Below are positions 12,803-41,326 of a DNA stretch of 52,049 nt, piece by piece. The DNA is from Hirudo medicinalis (lineage: Eukaryota > Annelida > Clitellata > Hirudinida > Hirudinidae), in assembly GCA_011800805.1 (NCBI GenBank), contig MPNW01001172.1, forward strand, positions 1-52,049, read 5' to 3'. Under the pieces are notes generated by a model that ran no database searches, was not told where the DNA came from, and saw nothing but the letters and a program-made list of their open reading frames with translations. Positions within the stretch are counted from its first letter, which is position 1. The number at the start of each line of letters is the position of its first letter. The translations under genes and the position numbers were made by a program.

Positions 12803-15800
12803 CTCTAACAAAACATCGAATCCAATTTGATGACGATGTTAAAACTCACTGGCTCTGTTCTCCAGGTCCCAAAATAGCCCCGACGCACAGGTTGGAAATT
12901 CCAATTCCAATCATCTGCAGGGAGGTGGTGAGACCCATGGCCGTGCCGATGGCCGACTGCTTGATGACCAGGGGAATGGACGGCCACATGCTTGCCTGGT
13001 GATGAAGTGAGATAAAATTTTCCCAAATTAGGAACGAGTAATTGTAGTGAATGATTAATTAAAATGCCAATTAATAACAATTAACAAATGATAACTAATA
13101 ATTGATATTTAACAACAAAACTGATTTTTAACTCTAGAGAAGTCTGTAATTGTAATATCACAACATGTTTGCATGATGAATGCAGGATGACATTGCCACT
13201 CACAGCTGCAACTGAGTACGTGAAACCAAGCCAGAGGGTGAATATGAGCGGGTAGAGGTGGGTTAGGGCGAGGAGACCAAACACCGGGGTGGTGAGAACG
13301 GCACAGGCCAGGGAGAGATATCCTCTTTTGCCTATGTAGTCCTTTGGAGAGTTCAAAGTTCTTAAGCTCATTAGATTTTAATAACCTGTGATTATTAAGA
13401 ATGGCGAATTTTGCGAATAATCAAATGATAAAAATAACAATTTCTGTTTTGTAAATTCTAATTTATAAATGTATTTTTTTGCAAGGATGTCAGTGTGAAT
13501 TGCTAATTATCCATCAAGTGACAAATTAAGAAACCCAATGAAATCAATACCGAGAAATTAACTTAACGAAGCAACCCATTAACTCTTTGTTGAGCAGGTT
13601 AACTGATTAAATATAATAGAGAGATAAATTGTAATAAAAAAGATTGAAGTAAACAATAGACTTAATCCAATTACAGTCACAAAGTCATTGGTTAAACGTA
13701 AACGAATCGTCGCTTAATCAAATTACCTGTACCACCTAATCACTTATCACCTAACGAAAGGAACTCACAATGAGGAAACCAAGTCCAGGTGATAGAACCA
13801 TGGACAGATAGTACACGGCTCCTGCCATGTAGGCTGCCTGGTCCTGGGGAAATCCGTACTTGTCGTGGATGAACTTGCTGAAAAGATTAATATTTAATAT
13901 TTAATTAATATTATTTCTGTTATTATTATTATTGTTGTTATTATTAATATTATCACTATTATTAATATTGTCACTATTATTATTATTATTATTATTGTTG
14001 TTGTTGTTGTTGTTATTTTATTTTATTTATTTATTAAACATCAAATTGAAGAGTCCTTGGGACCACTAACACAAGTCTGTACAATTTACACACAAAAAGA
14101 ACAACACAAGGTCCGAATGTCAGGATAATCAGGTATATGTTAAGAAACTATTAAAGTCAAAGTCGCATATTAGCTCATTAAAACGAGAAATTGTATTTGA
14201 GTTCATGACTTCATTTGGCAGTGCATTCCATGGTTCATTATTACTATTATTAATATTGTCACTTATTATTACTATTAATAATATTGTCACTATTATTATT
14301 ACTGTTACTATTATTAATATTGTCATTAATAACATTAATAATAATATTATTTCTATTATTATTATTTTTATTTTTATTATTATTGTGGAGCAAAATTTGA
14401 TAGAACAAAGTTAACAATTCTTATGATCATATTAAATGTGACAAAAAGGCATGGTAATTATCCATCATTAAGTGACCCTGATGCTTAAAATCTCCTTTTT
14501 GTTGAGATAAGTATTTAAATGTATTTCTTATCACATGAATTTTATAATTAGTTGGATTGTCTTTTTGTTAATAAAATAACCACAATGATTACCAAATAAA
14601 GAATAATAATCATACATTAAATACAGAATAATAAATCATTATTATATTACTTATTACATTATTAACATTTAAACATAATTACAATATCATTATAATATAA
14701 TAATTATAAAATAAAATAATTTCAATTATTTGATGGATTCATGAATATTGCGTTACACAAGTAAAAACAATCACGAGGCTAGCCAATAGAACAGATCCCT
14801 TAACTTATTTGCATTCTCACGAGAGCCTAATTTCAAATTCTCGGCAAATTTGTCGGCAAAAATTAACCTGGCGTCGGCGACGAAGGGAAATACCCCGTTG
14901 TAGAAGAACATGATCGTGAAGGCAATCAGCCAGTACAGAATGTTGAAGTCCTTGATGTCCGTGAACCTCTGCGAGCAGGTCAAAAATTGGACTACCGTCA
15001 ATAAACTTACTGCAATCGCCATGACATCAATTCTACAACTGCTTCTAATCATTGCTTAAGGAAAACATTTTGCATTCAAATGAGAATTAATTATTTGTAA
15101 ATAACTGACTGTCAACATTCGATTTGTTAAAATGTCGGTTTTTAAGTTTATTTCGATGCCAGTGATTTTTAAAAAGATCCTCACAAGTTTCTTGGAGTTC
15201 TCGCTGCCGACTTGATCCAAGCCAAGCTGCTTCAGTCCAACTTTGTCCAAAATTCCCACAGTGATGGCAGCCAAGAACCCAGTGCCACAAAGGATGGCAC
15301 CTGTTTTTGCATGACAAATAAAATAATTAAAAACCTAATTAGCTAAAATGTCTCTAAATAAGTCTCATTATTCTTCTTTTTACTTCGATATTAATAGGAA
15401 TGAATAATTACGATCAATAATATTGCAATTGAAGTTATAAATGAAATGTAATCTGACAACAAGGTGAAATTACCTCCCCACAATGTCCACTGGATTCCAA
15501 ATCGATCTGCAAAATGAACGGTGACCAGGAAGTTCAAAACACTCCCGAGCCTCGAAAATGCCAAAGTGGCTCCAAAAGCCATGGCCAGTTCCTTGTCCTT
15601 GAACCAGAAGGCTGACAACCTGCTCTGAACGACTGTTGAGTAGAATCGAATTTGAGTTTTGTAATAATGTAACATCGACATGAAAAGTGAAGTTATGACT
15701 TAATAAGTCAATTATCTTTCAGATTCTTTCAGATAATGTTATTCTTTTAAAAGTCATTAACATAACAAAAACGTTTTTTAAATCCATCAATCAAATGCAG

Positions 15801-16743
15801 AAATAAAAAAAATTAACATCACAACTGAGATTTCAAGCAATGTTTAAGTCTTATTTGCATAAGTTTTAAAAACTTTATTTCTCATTAAAATTTTACTGAC
15901 TGGTCAGGGATCCGTTACCAGCTCCAAACAAAAGTCTTCCGAGAAGCATGATCGGCAACATGGCCGACGTTCCCTTCAAAAGTGTTCCGGCAGCAAACAG
16001 AATCGAACCAAGAACGGTCAGGGATGAAAATGCGAACGCTCCAACTGAAATGTGCAATGGTATGATCCAGTGATGGCTTTTTTGTAATTAACTGGGAAAT
16101 TGGTTATTCTCTCAGGAATTCAGTTTAATGATTTTTAAGTAATATATATTTTCATGCCTTAAAATGATTTCAATGGATCACTATAGTGCCTGTAAATCCT
16201 GATATTTGTGCACTTAAAATTTGTGCTTAAATAAATGAATAAATTTGAATCCAGTTTTTCTTACCTTGGTTCCCCACTTTGTCGATGAAGAATCCAGCAC
16301 CAATCACAATCACAGCATTCCTTTCCAAAAATATTGAAGGCATTAACTTTTTGAGCATCGAAAGCAAATAATGGAACTCACGTCCATGCGTAAACAGCAT
16401 AAAGCAGATTGTAATTTGCTGGACTCATGTCCAGGCATTCATGGTGGGTGCCATCTCCAGTTTGATTTACTTGTGATGAGTTACACTGATCAAGATGAAA
16501 CACAAATTATGAAACAAATGCAAGCTCTGAATAAATCACACTTCAATAAATCCTACTTGGAATCTTTCCTGCAAGACACTTGGCATATCAAAACAGAAAT
16601 ACGAGCCAAAGGTAAGAAGGCAGTTGAGTATAAGAATGACAAACCTGAAAACAGCTGCAAGAAAAAGATCTCCATTAATGTTTGTATCTGAATAACTTTA
16701 AATGGGATGGTATCTAACGTTTAGAAGCATGTAGGACTGCCAT
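11959..16743 (-). CDS. MFSD1: MFSD1-like lysosomal major facilitator transporter
   Basis: Twelve-helix MFS transporter; mammalian MFSD1 sits in lysosomes with GLMP and exports dipeptides. Thirteen exons in phase, 479 aa: 16719-16743, 16557-16654, 16382-16485, 16265-16320, 15901-16044, 15474-15632, 15185-15300, 14868-14968, 13769-13877, 13204-13341, 12850-12995, 12403-12508, 11959-12096. Recognition rests on FGSYFCFDMPSVLQ at the first helix, LLYAVYAW, GAGFFIDKVGNQ, SAFWFKDKELAMAFG, FTDIKDF before the central loop, and DKYGFPQDQAA, all in MFSD1 order. The first coding exon has only 25 bases. An ECLDMS segment with NXS/T sites lies in the first luminal loop. The C-terminal tail ends with ETEPLL, an acidic dileucine. 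The gene is divergent from DRC4. Confidence 0.92.
12545..12720. repeat. 64-bp tandem repeat, about 2.7 copies
   Basis: TTTAACCATAATTACT recurs at 12545, 12609 and 12673. In the MFSD1 intron next to exon 12403-12508. Confidence 0.85.
13915..14010. repeat. TTA/TTG microsatellite
   Basis: In an MFSD1 intron; a second TTA-rich tract follows at 14235-14390. Confidence 0.85.
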
Positions 16744-17486
16744 TTAGACGAGTCAAAAATCTCGAATGAATTCTAAACTTTACTGGCCACAGGCAAGTGA
16801 AAGAACATGTGACTTTTTATTTGACTAACGGCAGAGGAACCTCCCACAAGTAAAATCGAATTTATACCCAAAATAACTTAATTTTAATTATTCGAGCATC
16901 TTCAAAACGCGTTCCAAAATAACCATCGCCATTAAGACCTGTTACATTAAAGTTCTCAAACAATCGTATTATTCGAACGAACATCTGTTCACGGACTTAA
17001 CTTTTTTTATATATTAAAGTTCATCTGTCATAAAAAATTTCATTAAACATTACTTTACTATGATTTATAATATCTTTTGCTGAATTTAACATTTGTTTGG
17101 CAAACTTTAAAAGGAGAGCGGACAAATCAAACATTTACCAGACAACAAACTCTTAAAGTAATCAATTGCCGTTGTTTGTAAAAATTTAAAGACATTTTAT
17201 TAAATTAAAGGTTATGGTGATGTGTCTGAGTTCGCTTGGAAAAGGATATTAAAAGGTTAAACGTTGAATTACTACAAATATTCAAAAAAAAAAAGAAGCT
17301 CGTGAGTTCATGTCTATTTGGCATTTATTTATAACAATATAAGACATAGCACGATTTGCGATTAAATTATCAAGTATTATAATAACTTAATATTTAAAGC
17401 AAATTGTGCGCAAAGACATTAGGCTGGTTTCCATGACAACAAACACCCGCTTGTTGTTGTAAGAAAGTCACAAAGAATTGCCGGCG
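16744..17486. promoter_or_regulatory. Shared upstream region of MFSD1 (-) and DRC4 (+)
   Basis: A 743-base gap between two divergent start codons. No exon or long repeat is visible. It is AT-rich except near the DRC4 end, where the X-box and a TTGTTGTTG run sit. It must hold both promoters or 5' UTRs. Confidence 0.6.
17427..17440 (+). promoter_or_regulatory. RFX X-box motif upstream of DRC4
   Basis: GTTTCCATGACAAC matches the X-box consensus GTHNYYATRRNAAC at all 14 positions. It lies 47-60 bases before the DRC4 ATG, the distance range known for ciliary genes driven by RFX factors. It also sits in the region shared with divergent MFSD1. Binding is inferred. Confidence 0.75.
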
Positions 17487-20173
17487 ATGGTAGTTATGCT
17501 TTGAAACTCATCTTTGCATTGTATTTTAATTTTATGAAACTTTAAAATAATTTTCTAGTCAGGCAAAAAGCCTAAGAAGAAACCTGGCAAGAACAAAGTC
17601 TTCTCTGTCATAGATGGAATATCTACAGAGGACATGTCGAAGGAACAAGTTTGTTCTATCTGATATTTAAAAATATTTCTGATTATTAATAATTTTTAAA
17701 ATTATCTGATTTAAGCTGGAAGAGCACGTCAAAAGGCTTTTGGAAGAGCTGGAAAAAGAGCGCAAAGAAAGAAATTATTTCCAATTGGAAAGGGATCAGA
17801 TTAATGCTTATTATGAAATCACTAAAACGCAATTGGAGCAGAAAAATTCAGAACTACGCAACAAGGAGCGAGAACTGGAGGAGAGTGTAGAGAAGCATGA
17901 TACAGAATTAAAGGCAACTTTGATTTATGTTCTTTGCGATTTTTGTAATTAAAAAAAAAAACTAATAATTCCCGTATTTTCATGGTTAGTACATTCTCGA
18001 TCTAGGTGTACAAGCAAAAAGTGAAACACCTTCTCTATGAGCATCAGAACAACATGTCTGAGTTGAAAGCCAAGAACATGATAGCCCTGAAACTTGCCTC
18101 AGATGAGCACAATGACGACGAGAAGGAGTTGTGGAAGCAGAAACAAGCTCTGCTGGTCGTAAACAACGAGCGGCAAATGCAACATGAGATGGCCATGAAA
18201 CAACTGGAGCTTGTAAGACGTTTAAAAATTAAAATTCACAAAATAATCTAAAATAAAATGGAAATGTTGTGAATATTTCTATGAAAATTAAATCATGGAA
18301 ATAAACAAAGAAATCCTAATAACATGATAAAGTTAAAAATATTAAAAACATTAAACATTGAAGTTAGAGTGAAACAATTTGAATTTCCAAAACAGAAACA
18401 CGACGAGTTCGTAACCAACCTGAGGAATCAATACCACCAGGAAGTGGAGGACCTGGAGAAGAAGTTTGAGTCTAAGGTGAAGTCCTTGAGGGAAGAATTG
18501 GATCTGAAGAGGAAGACTGAAGTCCATGCCATAGAGGAGAGGAAGAACTTGCAGTTGGATGGTCTCATCAAGAACCACGAGAAAGCCTTCAGTGACATGA
18601 AGAATTACTACAACGACATCACTGTCAACAACCTAGCTCTCATAAACACTCTCAAGGTTTGTATTCTTTTGTTTTGTTTTTAAATTCAAGTTTATATTTT
18701 GTTGTTGTTGTTGTTGTTTTGGATGCAGGTTGTTTGTGGTTAATAGATGTTGGTTACCTTGTGTTCCACAATGTAGACACATGTCTTAATGAAAGTTTTG
18801 ATTGTAGCATGAACGAATACACATTTAAGTATAAATCTCCACCAGTCAATGTCACCAGTTAAAGATGAAAATTAAGTTCTGCTTAGGAAAATATTTCAAA
18901 TTTGCAATAAAAGTTTCTAATAAAAAATTGTAATGAAAATAAATGAATGACCCCAAAAAATATTTGAAGGAGGAAATCGAAGAATTAAAGAAGAAGGAAG
19001 GAAGGTCAGAGGAGGAGAAAAAGAAAGTGATGTCTGAGAACAAACAACTTATGGAACCACTTCAAAAGGCCACCGAAGACCTGAGGGAACTGAAAAGGAA
19101 ATTGACCAATTACGAGAAAGACAAGCTCTCATTGGCAGTGAGTGTAATTAATAATAATTGAGTAAGTAATATATTAACATTGTTATTATTATTATTATTA
19201 TACATTATTACATAATAATTATATAATATATAAATAAACTAATAATCTAAAGTAATTGTTGAAGTAAGTTATTCCATCTCAAAATCTTCAGAACACAATC
19301 ACGAGATTGAAGAAGACCGAAGAGCATCTGAAAAAGTCGGAGTTCAAATTCGAAGTTTTGAGGCAGAAATGCGAAAAGGCTGGATTTACTTTTCCGTATG
19401 CAAGAAAAAAAGCTGAAAAATTTTGTTGCGATAGAAATGCTTTAGTATAAAAAAAGAATACAAATTCCTCTTACAATAAATATCATTTTTACATTAAAAG
19501 AAATTAATAAATAAAACAGTTTAAATTTCCACTTCCAGATCGAGCTGGAGAGGGACGAGTTGTTGCGAAAGTTCGAGCAGGCCATTTGGACCGTGCAGCA
19601 GAAGACGAGTCTCAAGAACACCCTGCTGGAGAAGAAGTTGGAAGCCATCAACGAGTCCCTGGAGAAGAAGGAAATCCAGTTGAATGAGGTTCTTTCGGCA
19701 TCCAACATCGACCCAACGACTGTCGGAGTTGTCACCAAAAAACTCGACGTAATTTTTACTTGCTTGTTTTTCCTTCTGACTGTCATTAATTAGAATGACT
19801 TGCCATTATTATTGCCATTGCAACATCACATTGCATTGTATTACATTGTATTGTGTTGTATACAATGATTCCTTAATCTTAGGATCTTCTGAGTTCCAAG
19901 AACAAGACCATTAAACTGCTTGAATTTGAGCTTGCCAAAGCATGCAAGGTAAGGACTCTTGGTGTCTTTTGACCTTCTGAGTCGGTAAGCATGGTATGAT
20001 TGATTCAAAACATCCTACAGGCTCACGACGATGTTCTGAGAGTCTACACCTCGAAACTCCGACAATTTGGAGTCCCCACTGAGGAGTTGGGCTTTGAGCC
20101 ATTGCAGTCGAGCGTCCTGATAAAACAACCGATCGGAAAGGGACCTGCCGGACTGGTTTCGGCTTCATCGTGA
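17487..20173 (+). CDS. GAS8: DRC4/GAS8, nexin-dynein regulatory complex subunit
   Basis: Coiled-coil subunit of the nexin-dynein regulatory complex of motile cilia and flagella. Ten exons, 480 aa (human protein 478): 17487-17489, 17559-17648, 17716-17913, 18006-18212, 18396-18656, 18970-19137, 19292-19378, 19539-19748, 19883-19948, 20021-20173. All introns are phase 0. Telling segments: a lysine-rich start, [66 protein letters not shown], and the C-terminal GKGPAGLV. The protein is almost entirely heptad-like coiled coil. The first coding exon contributes only ATG. Two introns use GC donors (after 17913 and 19378); alternatives would break frame or add residues absent from the family. A strong X-box match lies just upstream. 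It converges on RECQL4, with 278 bases between stops. Confidence 0.95.
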
Positions 20174-20390
20174 AAACGTTGCCGAAGATTTAAATTTTCA
20201 ATCGATCGCTTTGAGCCGTTTTGAAACTAAATGAAGTCACATTTATATCATATTTCACAACCTTTGATTGCTTCCCATCTTATACTTCATGAGATGTGGT
20301 TTTTACCACGTTTATTGGTATTTATTACCAACTTGAAGGTATAATTCTCTGAAAGATTCTTAGAAAGATCTGCGAGTTTTTGTTCAAAAT

Positions 20391-20396
20391 TTTATT
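20391..20396 (-). terminator. Polyadenylation signal, RECQL4
   Basis: AATAAA on -, 56 bases beyond the RECQL4 stop, in the 278-base space where it converges with DRC4. Confidence 0.5.
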
Positions 20397-20451
20397 CATA
20401 AAATGCTCTAAACACCTTAAAACAAAAAAAAAAACAAAAAAAATCTCCAAA

Positions 20452-30184
<9,733 letters not shown>

Positions 30185-30674
30185 TTAATAGGATTTTTAA
30201 TTATTCATGCATGAAGTTAGTTTAAACTGAATTTGGCTCCAACCAAAACATAAACAAAGATACATTGTAGCGCAATGACACTTTATTAAATTTCAGTGAT
30301 TAAACTTCACAATTATTTAAAGTCAAATTTTTGTTTAAAAATAATATTATGTTTTTGATAACTTTTAATCCGAGTTAAAATTTGTGTTGCTGTTGATTTA
30401 GCTTAAGCCTTGAATAGGTTTTATTTTCCTAATTGCTGTACAAAATACTTATCCGTAAAGTTTCCAAGACGCCCTTTCAAAATGACCGAATTGTTAGACA
30501 CAATTTTGCAAGCCTCTCTAGGATTTTGGCCCCTTAGAATCCTCGCACAGGCCCCACCAACCGTTGAGGCACGATTAACCGGACGGAATAACGTGGGAAA
30601 CTTTAAGTAATTTTGACAGCGTTTATTAACGACTCGTCTCTCTCTCTCTCTTAGAAACTTCCAAGCAAATCCAA
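30185..30674. other. Intergenic, RECQL4 promoter and GAA-like 3' end
   Basis: 490 bases between two minus-strand genes. Contains the GAA-like poly(A) signal and a CT run. The 66-codon + strand frame at 30410-30610 shows no recognisable protein features. Confidence 0.65.
30622..30627 (-). terminator. Polyadenylation signal, GAA-like
   Basis: AATAAA on -, 48 bases beyond the stop, next to a (CT) run at about 30633-30652. Confidence 0.5.
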
Positions 30675-37440
<6,766 letters not shown>

Positions 37441-38401
37441 CTTTGCCCTCAAAGTGACTTGCAAACTGTTGCAACTGCTATTATATATATACAACAATTA
37501 CAGGCAAATAAATTATTCTACGCAGCAACAAGCTTCGAACGAAACGTAAGAACAGCGTTAAATCGCCCTCAAAAAGATCAAACTTCGTTAAAGTTCAGCA
37601 CTCAACAGCACTCTCGTCCTTGATTGGTCTAGTGTTTTGCAACAGTTAATTACAAACCAATCAACTATGGTTAACACCAGCCTTTCTTACACAAGTTCCA
37701 GTGCAGTGTGCACAACAGTCTGTTTGGAAAGAAGAATGTCGAAACCAGATTTATGTCGGAATTAGAAGTTGTACTTAAATTCTCTTAGACCCATCAACAC
37801 ATTCTATTATTTTCCAACCCTCCCGTGTCTGCGTCTGCTCAATTAAGCCAAGTCGAAGTTGAAGTGCTTACGCTGTTCGGTCGATCTGATTTTTATCTAC
37901 TATTTGTTTAAATCTTGTGAAATAAGATGAAGTACTGAAGAGATTAATTAAAAATCAGAATTGCTATTGAAGATGCTCCATAAGGGATTGCTTGATTTCC
38001 TTAAAACTTTCCACATTATTTCGAAAATTCCTACCAAAGGCGAAACCAGCCACTTTTGGAAGTTTGCGTTAAACAATATGGAACTAGTATATATTTAAAG
38101 CAAACTCAAAAAAACAAACTATAAGCTTTTACATGTAATTTAAATAGGATATAATTTAATAATAAATATATTAAGTTGGAGGAGGAAAGGAGCTAGGATT
38201 TTAAAATGTTTATTTATTTAAATTTACACATATTGAGTAATTACAAACATTTTAATATAAAAACCGTTGAATTGACTGTTTTAATATTTATATTTTCATT
38301 CCGACGCAACCTGGCATTCTTATTGTAGTCTACTTTTAAAAGCTGAGTTCGTCACCATAACGAGGCTGTTTGCGAGCAGGTGGTGTTACTGGCGAACAAA
38401 G
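37441..38401. promoter_or_regulatory. Shared upstream region of GAA-like (-) and SWEET (+)
   Basis: A 961-base gap between divergent genes. It contains an inverted CCAAT (ATTGG at 37623) and a direct CCAAT (37657), about 180-220 bases before the GAA-like ATG, and the TATA-like run at 37480-37491. No exon is visible. Confidence 0.55.
37480..37491 (-). promoter_or_regulatory. TATA-like box of the GAA-like gene
   Basis: On the minus strand this reads GTATATATATAA, about 40-50 bases before the chosen ATG at 37440. That would leave a 5' UTR of roughly 15-20 bases. In an AT-rich genome the match may be chance. Confidence 0.35.
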
Positions 38402-39681
38402 ATGGAGAACGCTGAAATATTGCTATACATTGCGTTAATTTTAACGTTCTTGTTGCACTTGTCCGGCATGTTAGTTTTTTTTTTATCATTTTGTATTTCT
38501 GGAAGATATTCTTGTGAATGCCAATGTCATCATAATGTTTATTATCACGTTAAGCTTTATGTATTTTTAATTGTCTAAAGTTTTTGATATACATTTTAAA
38601 AATAAATTAAAGAAAAATTTATTCTTTAAGTCTGACTGGACCTTTTAGGTCAATAAATGCTTAGTGCTTATTTATTTCCATTTGTATTTGCTTTTTTTTT
38701 TCAAAAATGAACTTGCCCTAAATGGGACAAAATTCTATTTTCGAGTGACATTTTGCAGATCACCATGTTTCAACATGTGGAAAACAAGATCAACGTCCAA
38801 TGTTCCATTCTATGTTTTCATTTTGTCGGCCATGAAGTAAAAAGCAAAATGTTTGAAATTAATTTTTACCCATTATTTAAAATATCACTTTAACGTACTC
38901 AGTTGCAGTGGCATGATGTATTACAGTCTGCTAATTAAGCAGGAATCTATACTCTACTTGAATATTGCTGGTTTCTTGTTGTATGTGTTCTATATTGGCA
39001 GCTATCTCCTTTGTGCAGAAGAAAAAGTAGGTTTATCATGGAGAATTTATCAGAAATACTAATTTTGTTTACACTTTTACATAAATATATTTTGTAGTTT
39101 TTATTTATATTTACATTGTAATTACAAAAAAGTTGTTTACCAAAACCACCGGCTAAGCGAATGATTGTTCTTTCTCCTCAGCTGCCTTCATTCGTGATCC
39201 TGTCCTCCATTGTGGCCGGTCAGTTGGGCCACTTTTATTGGGTCCATTATATTCTGGAAGATGATTTCAAAGCCGATTCGATCGGCAAACTGGTGCTGAC
39301 TGTGAACCTCTTGATCATTATGACAGTGGCCTGGGAAGTGGTGAGATGAAGGATAGCTCGGTTTGAGAGGGACGTTGTAAATCTCTGTTTCAACTTCTAG
39401 ATTATGAACCTGGTATATAAGGATGCCAAGGGCATGCCAGTTATCATGATATTTGCCAACCTTTTGTGCATGACATCTTGGCTTCTCTACGGACTGTACC
39501 TGAACAATTTCTTCATTTACGTGAGTTGTTTCTGACAACTTTTTGAGGCAAAACCACTTTTCCTAGCTTGCATTGATTTTAATAAGCAATCAGCCTCAAT
39601 CCTGAAATTAGCAGTGGTGAACTATGCCATGCTGTTTGTTTTTCCTGATTAAATTTTTTTGTGTCCTGAAGAAATTTAATA

Positions 39682-39715
<34 letters not shown>

Positions 39716-39830
39716 TCAATACATAATAATTTTTCAGTTCCCCAACATTCCCGGTGTCTTGGTGATGATTACAAAGTTGCTCCTGTCCTTCATCTTCTGC
39801 AGGAAATCTGAGAGCCAAGTCCTTTCATAG
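38402..39830 (+). CDS. SLC50A1: SWEET sugar transporter (MtN3/saliva family)
   Basis: Seven-helix sugar uniporter of the SWEET family (animal SWEET1/SLC50A1). Six exons in phase, 213 aa: 38402-38469, 38759-38836, 38903-39026, 39182-39340, 39401-39520, 39738-39830. The length matches animal SWEETs (about 220 aa). Two MtN3 triple-helix units are separated by a linker helix. First unit: CFNMWKTRSTSNVPFYVF, then a short loop to the second helix (MMYYSLLIKQ). Second unit: MNLVYKDAKGMPV, CMTSWLLYGLYL and FPNIPG before the last helix, then a short cytoplasmic tail. The MWKTRST and FPNIPG elements are typical of the family. The start ATG is followed at once by a hydrophobic helix. The gene is divergent from the GAA-like gene, so the two share a 961-base upstream region. 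Confidence 0.88.
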
Positions 39831-41326
39831 AGATCTGCCTGAGATGTTTTTGTGCATGTAACGTTAAGCATTCTCGTGACATTTGAGACATTGTCAATGA
39901 TTCCTTCATTTGAACATTCATCTGCGTACTTAGCACTTCTGTAGCATTTAGATATTTTTAATGATATTTTGCTTTGGGTTCCACAGGCACCTGAAGTAAC
40001 GATCTGTCAGTTTTTTAAGCCATTTTTGTGCTTGTTTAGATTGGCCGTAATTAACCTCGATTTCACTGCACTGGTTTGTGGTCTCCCTTAAATTGTGGAG
40101 CGGTAATATTCGTGAACATAACTAAAGAAAGGATTGGCTTTTGTAAACGAAATTCGTATTTGTTAACATTGTTAGACAATATGTTAGTTGAAATTCGTCA
40201 TCGTCAATATGAAATTCATCGCGATAAGAATGCTGCTGGGTGCTTTACAGCAAAATTTTTTTTTTTGGCGGGAATCCCTCCCAACCACTTGAGTGGTAAA
40301 ATGGAAGTTGATTTGAACGGCCCACTGCAAAATAACGCGAACGTTTCGAGAACGACGAACTTCAAAACAATTTAAAAACTGCCATGAGTCACAAAACCAT
40401 GCATTCAAACTTCGTAGCCGACAGCTATTCTTATCTCTACGCATGTTGGAACTAAGCGTTAATTAACAATTAAATAAATCAATTTAGATCAATGAATTCT
40501 GAAATAATGGCCTCTGAATCGATAATCAATCTCAACCCAATTTCAATAGGTAAAGAAAGTAGTGAATGGATGGATGGAGGAAGGAAGGAATGACTGAATG
40601 AATGGATGGGTGGATGAATTAATGGATGTGTGGATGATTGATGGATGGGTGGATGAATTAATGGATGTGTGGATGAATTAATGGATGTGTGGATGATTGA
40701 TGCAGCGAAAAATTGAAGGCTGCTCACGAACCATTGGTTTCAATTGATGTCGTTATTTTTAATCACATCCAGATAATATCCTCTCACTCTCAACTCAGCA
40801 TCTCTCTCGAACTCGTGAGAACACATGTGTCAGAGCTCTGAACTTCCATTGTAAAATATTCTTTGGTAACATCGATAGTGAAACTAGGACAAAAGTGTGA
40901 TGGAATTCAATACTAAAAAAAAAAAAATACTAAATCATACAATACATACAAACTGTCAACAAAGGCTTGAAGAGCATAAAACCTTACCAGCAAACAAGCT
41001 ACAAGGTATGAAGTCCATCAACAAAATCAATAAAAAAAAACGAACCATTTTGTCATCATCAGGAGTAACGTTATTGATCGAATTCAAAATTATTCAAAGT
41101 TCACGTTAATTTAGAAACTCATCGATCAATTAACCGTTTTAAAAGTCCGAGAGAGTAAGTATTCAAAAACTTTTGATAGTTTCTCTTTGGATTGTTAAGT
41201 AAAACATACATTGAGCATTAAGACCACTAAGGGCAGGTGAAGCTTTTTACTTGAAGTTTTACGTTCAAGTTAACTGATCTTGATCTTTTTCTTTAACTTA
41301 ACTTTAAAACTCAGATTTTCCCTAGG
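39831..41326. other. Intergenic after SWEET
   Basis: About 1.5 kb with the SWEET 3' UTR, a TGGATG minisatellite and the likely 5' region of the 41327 gene. ORFs at 40076-40375 (+) and 40184-40444 (-) overlap each other and show no domain-like pattern. Confidence 0.6.
40560..40702. repeat. TGGATGGATGAATTAATGGATG minisatellite
   Basis: Imperfect units built from TGGATG, with larger units GTGGATGAATTAATGGATGT. In the gap between SWEET and the small membrane-protein gene. Confidence 0.85.

Noticed and set aside
38350..38367. Possible second X-box GTCACCATAACGAG before SWEET
   Set aside because: It misses two of the invariant final bases (AAC), so I do not count it.
40076..40444. ORFs of 99 (+) and 86 (-) codons
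   Set aside because: They overlap in opposite strands, have low-complexity composition and no splice or domain support.
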